DNA from: Stomoxys calcitrans
Lineage: Eukaryota; Arthropoda; Insecta; Diptera; Muscidae
Direction: 5' to 3'
Length of the DNA: 64,000 nt
Assembly: GCF_963082655.1 (NCBI RefSeq)
Contig: NC_081553.1
Coordinates: forward strand, 191,060,232-191,124,231
Shown one piece after another: positions 10,908 to 22,758 of the stretch. Below the pieces are notes generated by a model. That model searched no databases. It was not told the origin of the DNA and worked only from the letters and a program-made list of their open reading frames with translations. The position numbers and the translations under genes are program-made. Numbering within the stretch: position 1 is the first letter of the stretch; every line of letters starts with the position of its first letter.

Positions 10908-12511
10908 TTACTTACGGGAATACAAAGAAATGCCTTTGAACACGCATGCAAAAGTGTGTAGCTATTAATGGGGAATATTTTGAAAAACATTAAAGTGATT
11001 TTCGATGATTTGTATTTGTTTTTATGTTCTTTAATCCCGAAATATAAACCTCGTATATGGTAGTTCAAAGTTTTTGTGTGGCAGAGGTCACTCCTACCAA
11101 CATTCCTTAGCAACTGTGCCAATGGTTGTGTTGGGTATAACCCCCATGGTTATTTTTACATTAGTAAAACAAATCATAATCCCTGATATCTCCATAATTG
11201 TATCTCACACATAGTCGTTCAAGCTTAACTGAGCAGGTTGCAATTATAATAAATAGTTCCAGGTATTTTTGCTGCTGCATGTTGATGTAATGTGAATATA
11301 ACTTCAAGGTTATTATTTTCAACTCACACCTTAAACATTTGCTTCTCAAATCATGGATCGAAATGGGGAAATTAACCTCTGCTCTGTAAAGCGACAAATC
11401 TTCTTATGTCGATATTTTAACTTTTTTTTTTCATTTCTTTAGAAAATGTTTTCATAGAATTTGCATAAATAACTGCGATTTATTGGCAGCTAGGGTTTGA
11501 AATGCACACATGAGATGCCAGTGGCAGCAAGTGATGGTGTGATGTGCAACATTACAACTTTTTTTTATGCAAAAAGCTAGCAAACTGGAAATTGGTACAG
11601 ATAAATTTATTGTCCATAGCCAGCTTAGCTTATGATAATACCACTCAAGTATACAAGTCACTTGGAATAGAAATTTATTCCTGTCCATTTCTTATGAATT
11701 TTAAAGCAATAGGTTATACCAAACCCACCTTCAAGTGTTAGAATACATGAATCCAATTTCCAATGCCAGTATAAGCCTCCATTTAATCCGATCTCTCGAA
11801 TAAACAACGTTGTAGTATTTCAACTTATTTTTGTCTTTTTTTCTAATTTTTTTACTTCATAATTAATCTGCTTGTTTTCATTCAAGATATTTAAGGCGTT
11901 TGACTGACTCACATAAATACCCTGGTTTAGGGTGGCGTATGATTTACTCGCATAGAACTCAATAGAAATGTAGCGTATACGCACCCATAGTACATAAGGA
12001 GATTACAAAGGCTTATTAAAAACAGCTTCGAATAGCATTAAGTCGAATTAATGGCACATTAATGATTTCTGGCGCTTGAGGCAAATTACCCTGTTGAAAA
12101 TGCACAAATCCGACTATGGGAAAAACAGCCAAGGCGTATCCATCATTTTGCTATTTACAAACAGTGTGGGCAGAGGTGGTGGGAAAACCGAATGAATAAA
12201 TAATTTGTTTTGGCAAAATGTTAGCAAATGCAAATACCATTAGCCGAATACTTGAGTCATTTAAGCATTCGCATATGTGGAGGGATAAAAATGTCAACAT
12301 ATACTTGTAGCAGGTATGCTGCTACACACAAAAAAAAACACAGTTTTGGAAAAAAACCAGTAAGGAAAGGCAAAAGTCGGGCGATGTCGACTTTATAATA
12401 CAAATGTAGGGTATATTGATGGGCCTCGCCAGATGTTTTCAGATGGTTTTTTAAACAATCCGTATCACATTCCGAGCAAATATAAGCCAACTACGGTTCA
12501 CATATGACAAC
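10908..12511. other. Duplicate of the AT-rich spacer 5962-7564
   Basis: It is near-identical to the first copy and holds no recognisable gene. The largest difference is at 12325-12360, where poly-A/T tracts have changed length. Confidence 0.6.
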
Positions 12512-13598
12512 ATTATAGCAAATTACCCAAAATTTGACGAACATATATGTGGAAGCTATATCTAATTCTAAACCGATTTCGAGCAAACTTTTCAGACAAT
12601 GTGGTGCTCGAGACAAGTGTTGTGCAAAATTTCGGCAAGATAGGTCGAAAATACGCCTGTAGGGGCTTTAGAAGTGAAAATAGGGCGATATACATATATG
12701 AGAGCTATATCCAAATCTGAACCGATTTCTACGAAATTTACCAGTAATATCGAGAGTCATAAGAAAATCCTTCCTACCAAATTTCATAATAATCGGTTAT
12801 CAATTGACCATTTTATTGGAGTATTACTGCAAATCGGACGAACAATTATATGGGAGCTATATCCAAATCTGCACCGATTTCTATGAAATTCAACTGTAAT
12901 GTCGAGAGTCATAAGAAAATCTCTTACGCCAAATTTCAAGAGGATCGGTCAACAAATGACAATTTTATTGCTGTATTACTGCAAATCGGACGAACATATA
13001 TATGGGAGCTATATCCAAATATGAACCGATTTCTATGAAATTCACACGTAATGTCGGGGGTCAAAAGAAAACCCTTCCTGCCAAATTTCACGAGAATCGG
13101 TTAACAAATGACCATTTTATTGCTGTATTACTGCAAATCGGACGAACATATATATGGGAGCTATATCCAAATCTGAACCGATCTTTATGAATTTCAACAC
13201 TAATATCAAGAGTTATAAGAATATCCTTCCTACCAAATTTCAAGAGAATCGGTTAACAAATGACCATTTTATTGCTGTATTACTGCAAATCGGACGAACA
13301 TATATATGGGAGCTATATCCAAATGTGAACCGATTTTTTCCATTTTCAATAGGCTTTGTCTCTAAGCCAAAGAACATGCCCATTTCAAATTTGAAGATAA
13401 TCGGATGAAAATTACGACCCGTAGTTTGTGCACAAAATAACATGGACAGACGGAAATAGCTAAATCGAATCAGAAAGTGATTCTGAGTCGATCGGTATAC
13501 TTATCAATGGGTCTATCTCTCTCCCTTTTGGGTGTTACAAACAAATACACTAAGTTATAATACCCTGTACCACAGTAGTGGTATAGGGTATAAAAAAT
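12512..13598 (-). mobile_element. Fam-D element, second copy
   Basis: Its monomers start at 12850, 13002 and 13154, again 152 apart, and it ends with the same palindrome as the copy at 7565-8651. Differences from that copy are few single bases (for example AACAATTATATGG at 12841 for AACAAATATATGG). Confidence 0.75.
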
Positions 13599-13611
13599 CT
13601 CATAGCAGTTA

Positions 13612-15610
13612 TTATACCCACCACCCAAGAATGGGAGTATATTCATTTTGTCATTCCGTTTGCAACACATCGATATATCCATTTCCGACCCTATAAAGTA
13701 TATATATATTCTTGATCAGCGTAAAAATCTAAGAAGATATAGACATGTCCGTCCGTCTGTCTGTTGAAATCACGCTACGGTCTTCAAAAATAGAGATATT
13801 GAGCTGAAACTTTGCACAAATTCTGTTTTTGCCCATAAGCAGGTTAAGTTCGAAGATGGGCTTTATTGGACTATATTTTGATATAGCCTCCAAATAGACC
13901 GATCCGCCGATTTAGGGTCTTGGGCCAATAAAAGCCACATTTATTATCCGATTTTGCTGGAATTGGGGACAATCAGTTGTCTTAGGCCCTTCGACATCCT
14001 TCGTCAATTTTGCTCAGATCGGTTCAGATTTGGATATAGCTGCCATATAGACCGATCCGCCGATTTAGGGTCTTAGGCCCATAAAAGCCACATTTATTAT
14101 CCGATTTTGCTGAAATTGGGGACAATGAGTTGTCTTAGGCCCTTCGACATCCTTCGTCAATATGGCTCAGATCGGTTCAGATTTGGATATAGCTGCCATA
14201 TAGACCGATCCGCCGATTAAGGTTCTTAGGCCCATAAAAGCCACATTTATTATCCGAATTTGCTGAAATTGGGACACAATGAGTTGTCTTAGGCCCTTCG
14301 AAATCCTTCATCAATATGGCTCAGATCGGTCCAGATTTGGTTATAGCTGCAATATACACCGATCCTCTGATTTAGGGTCTTGGGCCCATAAAAGCCACAT
14401 GTATTATCCGATTTTGCTGAAATTGGGACACAATGAGTTGTCTTAGGCCCTTCGAAATCCTTCGTCAATATGGCTCAGATCAGTTCAGATTTGGATATAG
14501 CTGCCATATAGACCGATCCTCCGATTTAGGGTCTTGGGCCCATAATAGCCACATTTATCATCCGATTTTGCTGAAATTTGGGACAATGTGTTGTCTTGGG
14601 CCCTTCGACATCCTTCGTCAATTTGGCTCAGATCGGTCCATATTTGGTTATAGCTGCCATATAGACCGATCCTCCAATTAAGGGTCTTAGGCCCATAGAA
14701 GTCACATTTATTATCCGATTTTGCTGAAATTGAGGACAATAAGTTGTCTAAGGCCCTTTGACATCCTTCGTCAATTTAGGTTAGATCCGTTCAGATTTGG
14801 ATATAGCTGCCATATAGACCGATCCGCCGATTTAGGGTCTTAGGCCCATAAAAGCCACATTTATTATCCGATTTTGCTGAAATTGGGGGCAATGAGTTGT
14901 CTTAGGCAATTCGACATCCATCGTTAATTTGGCTCAGATCGGTTCAGATTTGGATATAGCTCCCATATAGGCCGATCCGCCGATTTAGGGTCTTAGGCCC
15001 ATAAAAGCCACATTTATTATCCGATTTTGCTGAAATTTGGGTCAGTGGCTTGTCTTAGACCCTTCGACATCCTTTGTCAATATGGCTCAGATCGGTCCAG
15101 ATTTGGTTATAGCTGCCATATAGACCGATCCGCCGATTTAGGTTCTTAAGCGCATAAAAGGCGCATTTAATGGTCCTATATTGCCGAATTTTGGGACAAT
15201 GACTTAAATTGAGCCCCTTACATACTTCTGCATTATGCCACAGATCGCTCCAGATTTGGATATAGCTGGCATATAGACCGATCTCTCGGTTTTAGGTTTT
15301 GGGGCCATAAAAAGAGCATTTATTGTCCGATGTCACCCAAATTTGGGACAGTGAGTTGTGTTAGGCCCTTCGACATCCTTCTTTAATTTCACTCAGATCG
15401 GTCCAGATTTGGATATAGCTGCCATATAGACCGATCTCTCGATTTAAGGTTTTTGGCCCATAAAAGGCGCATATATTGTCCGATGTTGCCGAAATTTGGG
15501 ACAGAGAGTTAAGTTAAGCCCCTCTAAATATTTCTGCTATTAACCTCTTATACACCTGAGATTGGGGTATCTAAAGTTCGGTCCGTCCAAACTTAATCCC
15601 TTTTTAAGTG
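13612..15610 (+). mobile_element. Fam-A element (copy 3)
   Basis: It has a full core end at 13612, about a dozen ~153-bp monomers and a right end at 15550-15610. That terminus is decayed: the palindrome is now GGTCCGTCC and TACTTGTT is TAAGTGTT. Monomers toward the right change from the AAAGCCACATTTATTATCC type to an AAAAGGCGCATTTATTGTCC type. Confidence 0.75.
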
Positions 15611-16528
15611 TTTTCATATCAACAAATATTATTCCTATAATTGTATCTTTCCATTACAGTCAACAATTGAATTGAGTACTGTGTGTTTTCTACATTTCTA
15701 AAATCCTCCATGCAGATTATTTGCATTGTTTACTAAATGCCTAACAAGCATTAAGGATTTCCTTGAAAACAACAAGGAATGAAGTGAACAAAATACATAA
15801 CAAGCCAATTACGATTCTTATATTACAATGGCAAAAAATGTAGCTAGGTTACAGTAGGAAGGCTTTGGCTTTTGCAAAGGGTATTGTAATTTAGATCTGA
15901 CTTAGAAATAATAATTGGTTTAGTGTTTCAGCTTTTGATCTAACCTATGTTTCCATCTAATTTATTTGAGAGCATTTAAGAAACCCAAATTCAAAAATGA
16001 CACCGACTCAACAAGAGTTTCCTAGTTGTAATTTAATGCATATTTGCAAGAGGAGTAGGTAATAGTTAAAAATAACAAAATCTCCCACACACACACACAC
16101 ACACAAACACATTGTTTTGTATACAATGTATAAATAGATTATTAAGCTGATTTATGGCAAAAGTATCAAATGAGAAATTTACAATACCACAAAAGTCGAT
16201 TTAAGGGAAATAATGGATATTTAAATATGATGCTATTAACAGTTAGAGGTTTGTAATTTGTTTGCTTGCAATAAGAAAATAAGTGAGGGTTTTTTTTAAT
16301 ACCATACTGCGTATAATTGATATGAATTCGTGGGGTATCAATGGGACGTATACTTATTACAAATAAATGAATTAGTTATTATGAAACCACACTACGAACG
16401 ACTTAATAAGGCCTTTAAGCACTACTCATAAACGCATTAGAACTAAAATTCTTATAAATTGGAACCATAAAGATTACACTTTGATATTTGGTGCAAGTCA
16501 CCAGATATTGCGGCTTAGCTTAAAAAGA
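15611..16528. other. AT-rich unique spacer with a (CA)n microsatellite
   Basis: No coding potential or transposon motifs were seen. A CA dinucleotide run occupies about 16086-16105. Confidence 0.6.
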
Positions 16529-18536
16529 ACCAGTAAAAAGGAGTTAAGTTCGGCCGGGCCGAACTTTGGATACCCGGTCAAAATCCGGTGAAAACTGTAT
16601 ACCTTATGTCCCATAGCAGTTATATCGAAATAGGTTCCGATTTTGGACCAAATATCAATAAATACAAGTCATTGTTCAATTGTGTATAACAAATTATTTG
16701 TCTTTCTAGTAGCTATATCTAAAAAACCGATCTGAACCATATACGATATGGTTGTCGAAAAGCCTATCATAAGTCATTGTGTCATATTTCAGTTAAATCG
16801 CATTATAAATGCGCCCTTTTTGAGACCAAGACTTTAAATCGAGAGATCAGTCTATATGGCAGCTATATGCAAAACTTGATCGATCTAGACCAAATTGCAG
16901 AAATATGTGGAGTGGCTTAACATAACTCTCTGTCCCAAATTTCGGCAACATCGAACAATAAATGCGCCTTTAATGGGCCAAACACATTAAATCAAGAGAT
17001 CGCTCTATATGGCAGCTATTACCAAATCTTAACCGATCTGGGTCAAATTGAAGAAAGGTGTCGCAGGACCTAACACAACTCACTGTCCCAAATTTCGGCG
17101 ACATCGGACCATAAATGAGCTTTTTATGTCCCCAAAACCTGAAACCGAGAGATCGGTCTATATGGCACCTATATCCAAATCTTAACCGATCTGTGCCATA
17201 CTTCAGAATTATGTCAAGGAGTTTAACATAACTCACTGTCCCAAAATTCGGCGACATCGGACAATAAATCTGCCTTTTATGGGCCCAAAACTTTAAATCG
17301 AAGGATCGGTCTATATGGCAGCTATAACCAAATCTGGACCGATCCGGGCCAAATTAACGAAGGATTTCGAAGGGCCTTACACAACTCACTGTCCCAAATT
17401 TCAGCGAAATTGGATAATAAATGTGGCTTTCATGGGCCTAAGACCCTAAATCGGAGGATCGGTCTATATGGCAGCTATAACCAAATCTGGACCGATCCGG
17501 GCCAAATTGAAGAAAGATGTCGAAGGGCCTAACAGAGCTCACTGTTATAAATTTCAGCGAAATCGGATAATAAATGTGGCTTTTATGGGCCTAAGACCCT
17601 AAATCGGAGGATCGGTCTATACAGCAGCTATAACCAAATCTGGACCGATCTAGGCCAAATTGAAGAAATATGTCGAAGAGCCTAACGCAACATACTGTAC
17701 CGAATTTCGGCGAAATCGGATAATGAATGTGGCTTTTATGGGCCTAAGACCCTAAATCGGAGGATCGGTCTATATGACAGCTATATCCAAATCTAAACCG
17801 ATCGGGGTCAAATTGAAGAAATATGTCGAAGAGCCTAACGCAACATTTCAACAAAATCGTATAATAAATGTGGCTATTATGGGCCTAAGACCCTAAATCG
17901 GAGGATCGGTCTATATGGCAGCTATATCCAAATCTGGACCGATCTGGGCCAAATTAACGAAGGATGTCTAAGGGCCTAACATAACTCACTGTCCCAAATT
18001 TTAGCAAAATCAGATAATAATTGTGGCCTTTATGGGCCTTAGACCCTAAATCGGAGGATCGGTCTATATGGCAGCTATAACCAAATCTGGACCGATCTGT
18101 GCCATATTGCCGAATTATGTCAAGGGGCTTAACATAACTCACTGTCCCAAAATTCGGCGACATCGGACAATAAATGTGGCTTTTATGGGCCTAAGACCCT
18201 AAATCGGAGGATCGGTCTATATAGCCGCTATATCCTAACCTGAACCGATCTAGGCCAAATTGATGAAGGATGTCGAAGGGCCTAACACAACTCACCGTCC
18301 CAAATTTCAGCGAAATCGGATAATAAATGTGGCTTTTATGGGCCTCAGACCCGGAGGATCGGTGTATATCAATATATAGTCCGATATAGCCCATCTTCAA
18401 ACTTAACCTGCTTATGGACAAAGCAAGAATCTGTGCAAAGTTTCAACCCAATATCTCAATTTTTAATGACTGTAGCGTGATTACAACAGACAGACGGACG
18501 GACATGTCTAGATTGTCTTAGATTTTTGCGCTGCAA
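16529..18536 (-). mobile_element. Fam-A element, inverted, core end truncated
   Basis: It starts with the hairpin end (AGTAAAAAGG, GTTAAGTTCGGCC, GGGCCGAACTTTGGATACC), followed by about eleven monomers on the opposite strand. It ends in the GTCY run (ACAGACAGACGGACGGACATG) and TTTTTGCGCTG. The (TA)n and terminal palindrome that should follow are replaced by a SINE remnant. Confidence 0.8.
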
Positions 18537-18625
18537 ATGTCGCCAACATTAAGAGGGGATAAACAACGCTTTGTTCGATGTTCTCGCCAGTTTTGGAACG
18601 CGTTCATCGTCATAGGCTATAATAA
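18537..18625 (-). repeat. Remnant of SINE-1
   Basis: On the minus strand it aligns, with many changes, to the middle of the SINE at 25318-25645: CCTATGA, TCCCCTCTTAATGTTGGC and GACATTTG. The tRNA B box is lost. It sits exactly where the Fam-A copy breaks off. Confidence 0.5.
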
Positions 18626-18800
18626 CACGGATTAGATATCTGCCTTCAGGACGAAGTCTCTCCACCCTAAAGAGGTATTAGAGAGTCAAAGAAGGCGCAG
18701 TGGATCGTGCCCGGTTCGGCTAGTTTTCAATATAACCATGGTGGTGGTTTGACCAAAATCTGGACAAGTCAATCTTCTCGCATTTTCGCTTGTCAGTAAA
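18626..18800 (-). other. Unassigned sequence beside the gap; possible LINE 3' remnant
   Basis: Nothing firm is visible. One minus-strand frame holds TGHDPLR, which recalls the TGH motif near the C-terminus of LOA-type ORF2 proteins, and an antisense LOA-like RT fragment lies on the other side of the gap. The link is weak. Confidence 0.2.
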
Positions 18801-19000
18801 NNNNNNNNNNNNNNNNNNNNNNNNNNNNNNNNNNNNNNNNNNNNNNNNNNNNNNNNNNNNNNNNNNNNNNNNNNNNNNNNNNNNNNNNNNNNNNNNNNNN
18901 NNNNNNNNNNNNNNNNNNNNNNNNNNNNNNNNNNNNNNNNNNNNNNNNNNNNNNNNNNNNNNNNNNNNNNNNNNNNNNNNNNNNNNNNNNNNNNNNNNNN
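18801..19000. other. Assembly gap of 200 N
   Basis: Exactly 200 undetermined bases. The round number suggests a placeholder, so the true length is unknown. The left half of the adjoining Tc1-like element is missing inside it. Confidence 0.95.
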
Positions 19001-19370
19001 CGGTCCAATGATTCCACCAGCGTACAAACCACACCAAACAGTGCATTTCTCGGATGCATGGGCAGTTCTTGAACGGCTTCTGGTTGCTCTTCACTCCAAA
19101 TGCGGCAATTTTGCTTATTTACGTAGCCATTCAACCAGAAATGAGCCTCATCGCTGAACAAAATTTGTCAAAATTTGAACACATTTCGAACCGAACACTG
19201 ATTTTGGTAATAAAATTCAATGATTTGCAAGCGTTGCTCGTTAGTAAGTCTATTCATGATGAAATGTCAAAGCATACTGAGCATCTTTCGCTTTGACACC
19301 ATGTCTGAAATCCCACGTGATCTGTCAAATACTAATGCATGAAAATCCTAACCTCAAAAAAATCACCCTT
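19001..19370 (-). mobile_element. Right part of a Tc1-like element with long TIRs
   Basis: It is near-identical to 41401-41761. The minus strand encodes the transposase segment FSDEAHFWLNGYVNKQN.. QPEAVQELPMHP, but the frame shifts right after HP. The right TIR spans 19177-19370 and is followed by TA at 19371-19372. An 11-base duplication (AAATTTGTCAA) precedes the TIR relative to the other copy. The left TIR lies in or beyond the gap. Confidence 0.85.
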
Positions 19371-19372
19371 TA

Positions 19373-19560
19373 GGTCTGTAGGCCTATGGTGTCGCATATC
19401 TTGCTTTCCCAGGCTTGGGTATAAATACCATGCTTGCTTCCTGCCAGGTGCCCAGTTGGGACGCCAGATATTTGGCCTCCTTCTGTAGTAAAGCCGGAAA
19501 TATTACATCAGCTCTAGGTAACTAAAATAGTTTGAAGCTTCTCAAGGCTACCCTTATCTG
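19373..19560 (-). pseudogene. Antisense RT fragment of the same LOA/R1-like family
   Basis: The minus strand matches 2745-2965: the codons around GIFPALLQK, EAKYLAS.. and VFIPKPGKARYATP followed by AYRP. About 40 bp present in the first copy are deleted in the middle. The Tc1-like element inserted at a TA within its YRPI region. Confidence 0.75.
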
Positions 19561-19566
19561 TAATAT

Positions 19567-19800
19567 GGGTTGCCCAAAAAGTAATTGCGAATTTTTCATA
19601 TAGTCGGCGTTGACAAATTTTTTCAACGGCTTGTGACTCTGTAATTGCATTCTTTCTTCTGTCAATTATCAGCTATTGCTTTTAGCTTGCTTTAGAAAAA
19701 AAGTGTAAAAAAGTATTTTTGATTAAAGTTCATTCTAAGTTTTATTAAAAATGCATTTACCTTCTTTTAAAAATCCGCAATTACTTTTTGGGCAACCCAA
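19567..19800 (+). mobile_element. Mariner-derived MITE
   Basis: The TIRs are GGGTTGCCCAAAAAG and CTTTTTGGGCAACCC. It has the same orientation as the transposase-bearing mariner at 27628, with the left subterminal CATATAGTCGGCGTTG and the right GTTCATTCTAAG. The total is about 234 bp, so all coding sequence is deleted. Confidence 0.9.
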
Positions 19801-19990
19801 CCAAGATTCCGGTGTCTCTGTGAGTACCGTCGTATCATGTGGAAATTTAAGTCCCATATAAACCAATTTCCTGTTTTGACATCTTGAGCCTCTAGATATT
19901 ATTTTCCATTTTGGCTCAAATTTTTCAGAAGTATTGTTGTTGGTCCCCTTTCACAAAATATTTTACATATGGATTTACATGCACATAAGG
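19801..19990 (+). repeat. Degenerate fragment with Fam-B monomer similarity
   Basis: CCCATATAAACCAATTTCC and TTTTGACATCTTGAGCC resemble the Fam-B monomer read toward the hairpin end. It is too decayed to delimit. Confidence 0.4.
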
Positions 19991-20950
19991 CCAGCCCTCG
20001 AAATAAGCCACATTGGTGATGTAAAAACCCCTTTCAATAGCTTCGCCATCTTCCACTTTCAGACATTTATTTCCCTTGTGCTATATATTAGAGTAGACCA
20101 TTAAGTATTCTTTCTAATTTAACCTTAAGGCGAAGCATTTATCTCTTACCAAATATTCTATTGTGCAAGTTCATAAAATGCTAAATTTATAACTGTTGTT
20201 GAAATACTTTTTCGCCCATCCATCTTGGGACAATGCCATTCAAATTCTATGGCCCTGTCAATCGTATTTCATTCGGACTGTCCATTTTATGAATATCTCC
20301 GCTGCTTGATGCTTTCGCTATATCTCTCTCTCTCTCTCTCTCGCTCTCTATCCCTCTCTCTCTATCAAACCTATTCATTCCTCCTTTTTAATTGATGAAA
20401 TATGTATATTAGAGAGTTTATTGAATCTCTTTATACTCTGCTATGCAAATGATATGCTATGTGAATAAATAATGAGAGCAACTTCTTGGACAAGTGGTGG
20501 GGTGTGTGTGAGTGTGTGTGTGTGTGTGTCTGTCTGTTTGCGAGTGAGTGAATGTTAACATATTATGATATGAGGAGTGTCAGTCCTTGTCAAAATATGT
20601 GTATATTTAGCCACATTGAACATAGATAGACACAATGAGCAGCAACTCCCTGCCTGTCACATACTCGCACACATCCTATCATTGTATGAGACAAACATAC
20701 AACAAAAGAGCCAACCAACAAAGGCAAAAATTATCATAATATTTTACGCTATTCAAACTTATGCTTTTGCAACTTTTGTCATATTATTTCATTTTGTTCT
20801 ATAGGATTGTGTTTTTTTTTTGCTCGGTACTCAGCTCAAATGGGTTGGGGGAACCTCAAATACATTAGGGGCGGAGTATACATTCGAAAAGATATTCTCA
20901 AATTGGATTTTAGAAACCTTCATATTACACAAACCTATTTCTATACACAA
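19991..20950. other. Unique AT-rich spacer with (CT)n and (TG)n microsatellites
   Basis: A CT run lies at about 20322-20366 and a TG run grading into TGTC at about 20501-20540. No gene was recognised. Confidence 0.6.
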
Positions 20951-21280
20951 CACCCTAGGATAGGGGGCATATTCATTTAGTCATTCCGTTTGCAACACAT
21001 CGAAATATCAATTTCCGACCCTATTTCCGAGATATATTTCGGATTGTCGTAAAATTCTAAGACGATTTAACCATGTCCGTGTGTCTGTCCGTCCGTCCGT
21101 CTGTTGTAAACACTTTAGAGCCTTCAAAAATTGAGGTACGGAGCTGAAATTTGGCACAAGTGCCACTATTTGATGTACGCTGGTTCAGTTCTTCAACGGG
21201 CCAAATCGGACCATATTTGGATATAGCTGCCATATAGACCGATCTGCAAATAAACATTACAATGCCCATAAAAGCTTTAT
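20951..21280 (+). mobile_element. Fam-C element, left part (core end)
   Basis: The terminal CACCCTAGGATAGGGGG palindrome is followed by CATTCCGTTTGCAACAC, a GTCC/GTCT run and the first monomer. It stops inside CATAAAAGCTTTAT, where a Fam-B element is inserted. The element resumes at 22759. Confidence 0.8.
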
Positions 21281-22758
21281 AATACCCTCCACCATAGGAT
21301 GGGGGGTATACTTATTTCGTCATTCTGTTTGTAACTACTCGATATATACGTCTGAGACCCCATAAAGTATATACAATCTTGATCGTCGCGACATTTTATG
21401 TCGATCTAGCCATGTCTGTCCGTCTGTCCGTCCGTCCGTACGTCTGCCTGTCGAAAGCACGCTAACTTCCGAAGGAGTAAAGCTAGCCACTTTAAATTTT
21501 ACACAAATACTTCTTATTAGTGTAGGTCGGTTGGTATTGTAAATGGGCCACATCGGTCCATGTTTTGATATAGCTGCCATATAAACCGATCTTGGGTCCT
21601 GACTTCTTGAGCCTCTAGAGTGCGCAATTCTTATCCGATTGCAATGAAATTTTGCACGACGTGTTTTGTTATGATATCCAACAACTGTGCCAAGTATGGT
21701 ACAAATCGGTCCATAACCTGATATAGCTGTTATATAAACCGATCTTGGGTCTTGACTTCTTGAGCCTCTAGAAGGCGCAATTCTTATCCGATTGGAATGA
21801 TATTTTGCACGACGTGTTTTTTTATGATATCCAACAACTGTGCCAAGTATGGTTAAAATCGGTTCATAAACTGATATAGCTGCCATATAAACCGATCTTG
21901 GGTCTTGACTTCTTGAGCCTCTAGAAGGCGCAATTCTTTTCCGATTGGAATGATTTTTTGCGGGAAGCATATTCTTATGATATCCAACAATTGTGTTAGG
22001 TAAAGTTCAAATCGGTCCATAACCTGATATAGCTGCCATATAAACCGATCTTGGGTCTTGACTTCTTGAGTCTCTAGAAGGCACAATTCTTATCCGATTT
22101 GAATGATTTTTCGCAGGAAGTATTTTGTTATGATATCCAACAACTGTGCCGAGTATGGTTCAAAACCTGATATAGCTGCCATATAAACCGATCTGGGGAC
22201 TTGAATTCTTGAGCTTCTAGAGGGCGCAATTCCTATCCGATTTTGCTGAAATTATTCATGACATATTTTATTCTTACTTTCAATAACTGTGTCAAATAAG
22301 GTTCAAATCGGTTCATAACCTAATATAGATTCCATATAAACCGATCTGGGATCATGACTTTTGGAGCCTCTAGAGGTCGCAATTATTTTCCGATTTGCCT
22401 AAAATTTTGTACGACGGATTCTCTCATGACCATCAACATACGTGTTTATTATGGCCTAAATCGGTCTATAGCCCGATACAGCTCCCATATAAATCGATCT
22501 CTCTATTTTACTTCTTGAGCCCCCAAAGAGCTCAATCCTCATTCGAATTGGCTGACATTTTACACAGGTCTTCAACGTATAATTTAATTGTGGTCCAAAC
22601 CGGACCATATCTTGATATCGCTCTAATAGCAGAGCAAATCTTTTCTTATATCCTTTTTTGCCTAAGAAGAGGTGCCGGGAAAAGAACTCGACAAATGCGA
22701 TCCATGGTGGAGGGTATATAAGATTCGGCCCGGCCGAACTTAGCACGTTTTTACTTGT
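21281..22758 (+). mobile_element. Complete Fam-B element nested in Fam-C
   Basis: It starts at AATACCCTCCACCATAGG with a GTCY run at 21415-21450 and AAGCACGCTAACTTCC. It then has about six monomers of 153 bp (ATATAAACCGATCTTGGGTC, CTTGAGCCTCTAGA, AATTCTTATCCGATTGG). It ends with CCATGGTGGAGGGTATATAAG, TTCGGCC-C-GGCCGAA and TTTTTACTTGTT. Because 153 is a multiple of three, the minus strand has a 211-codon open frame of a repeated 51-residue peptide; I do not regard it as a gene. Confidence 0.85.

Larger units (their letters stand above)
10399..14330. repeat. Second copy of a tandem segmental duplication (offset 4944-4947)
   Basis: Bases from about 5455 to 9385 recur at about 10399 to 14330 with only scattered differences: two or three in the MITE region, a small indel cluster near 7383/12327 and a shorter TA run at 13698. 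Similarity to the left of 5300/10244 falls clearly. Right of 9386/14331 it also falls. Both edges lie inside Fam-A monomer arrays. Confidence 0.85.

Noticed and set aside
18686..19161. Open frames of 113-124 codons spanning the gap
   Set aside because: Most of each frame is undetermined bases. The only real content is the Tc1-like transposase segment right of the gap.
21335..21970. 211-codon minus-strand open frame with a repeated peptide (RSVYMAAIS.., RGSRSQDP)
   Set aside because: It is the translation of 153-bp Fam-B monomers. Because 153 is divisible by three, any stop-free frame repeats. Other copies have stops and shifts in the same frame.
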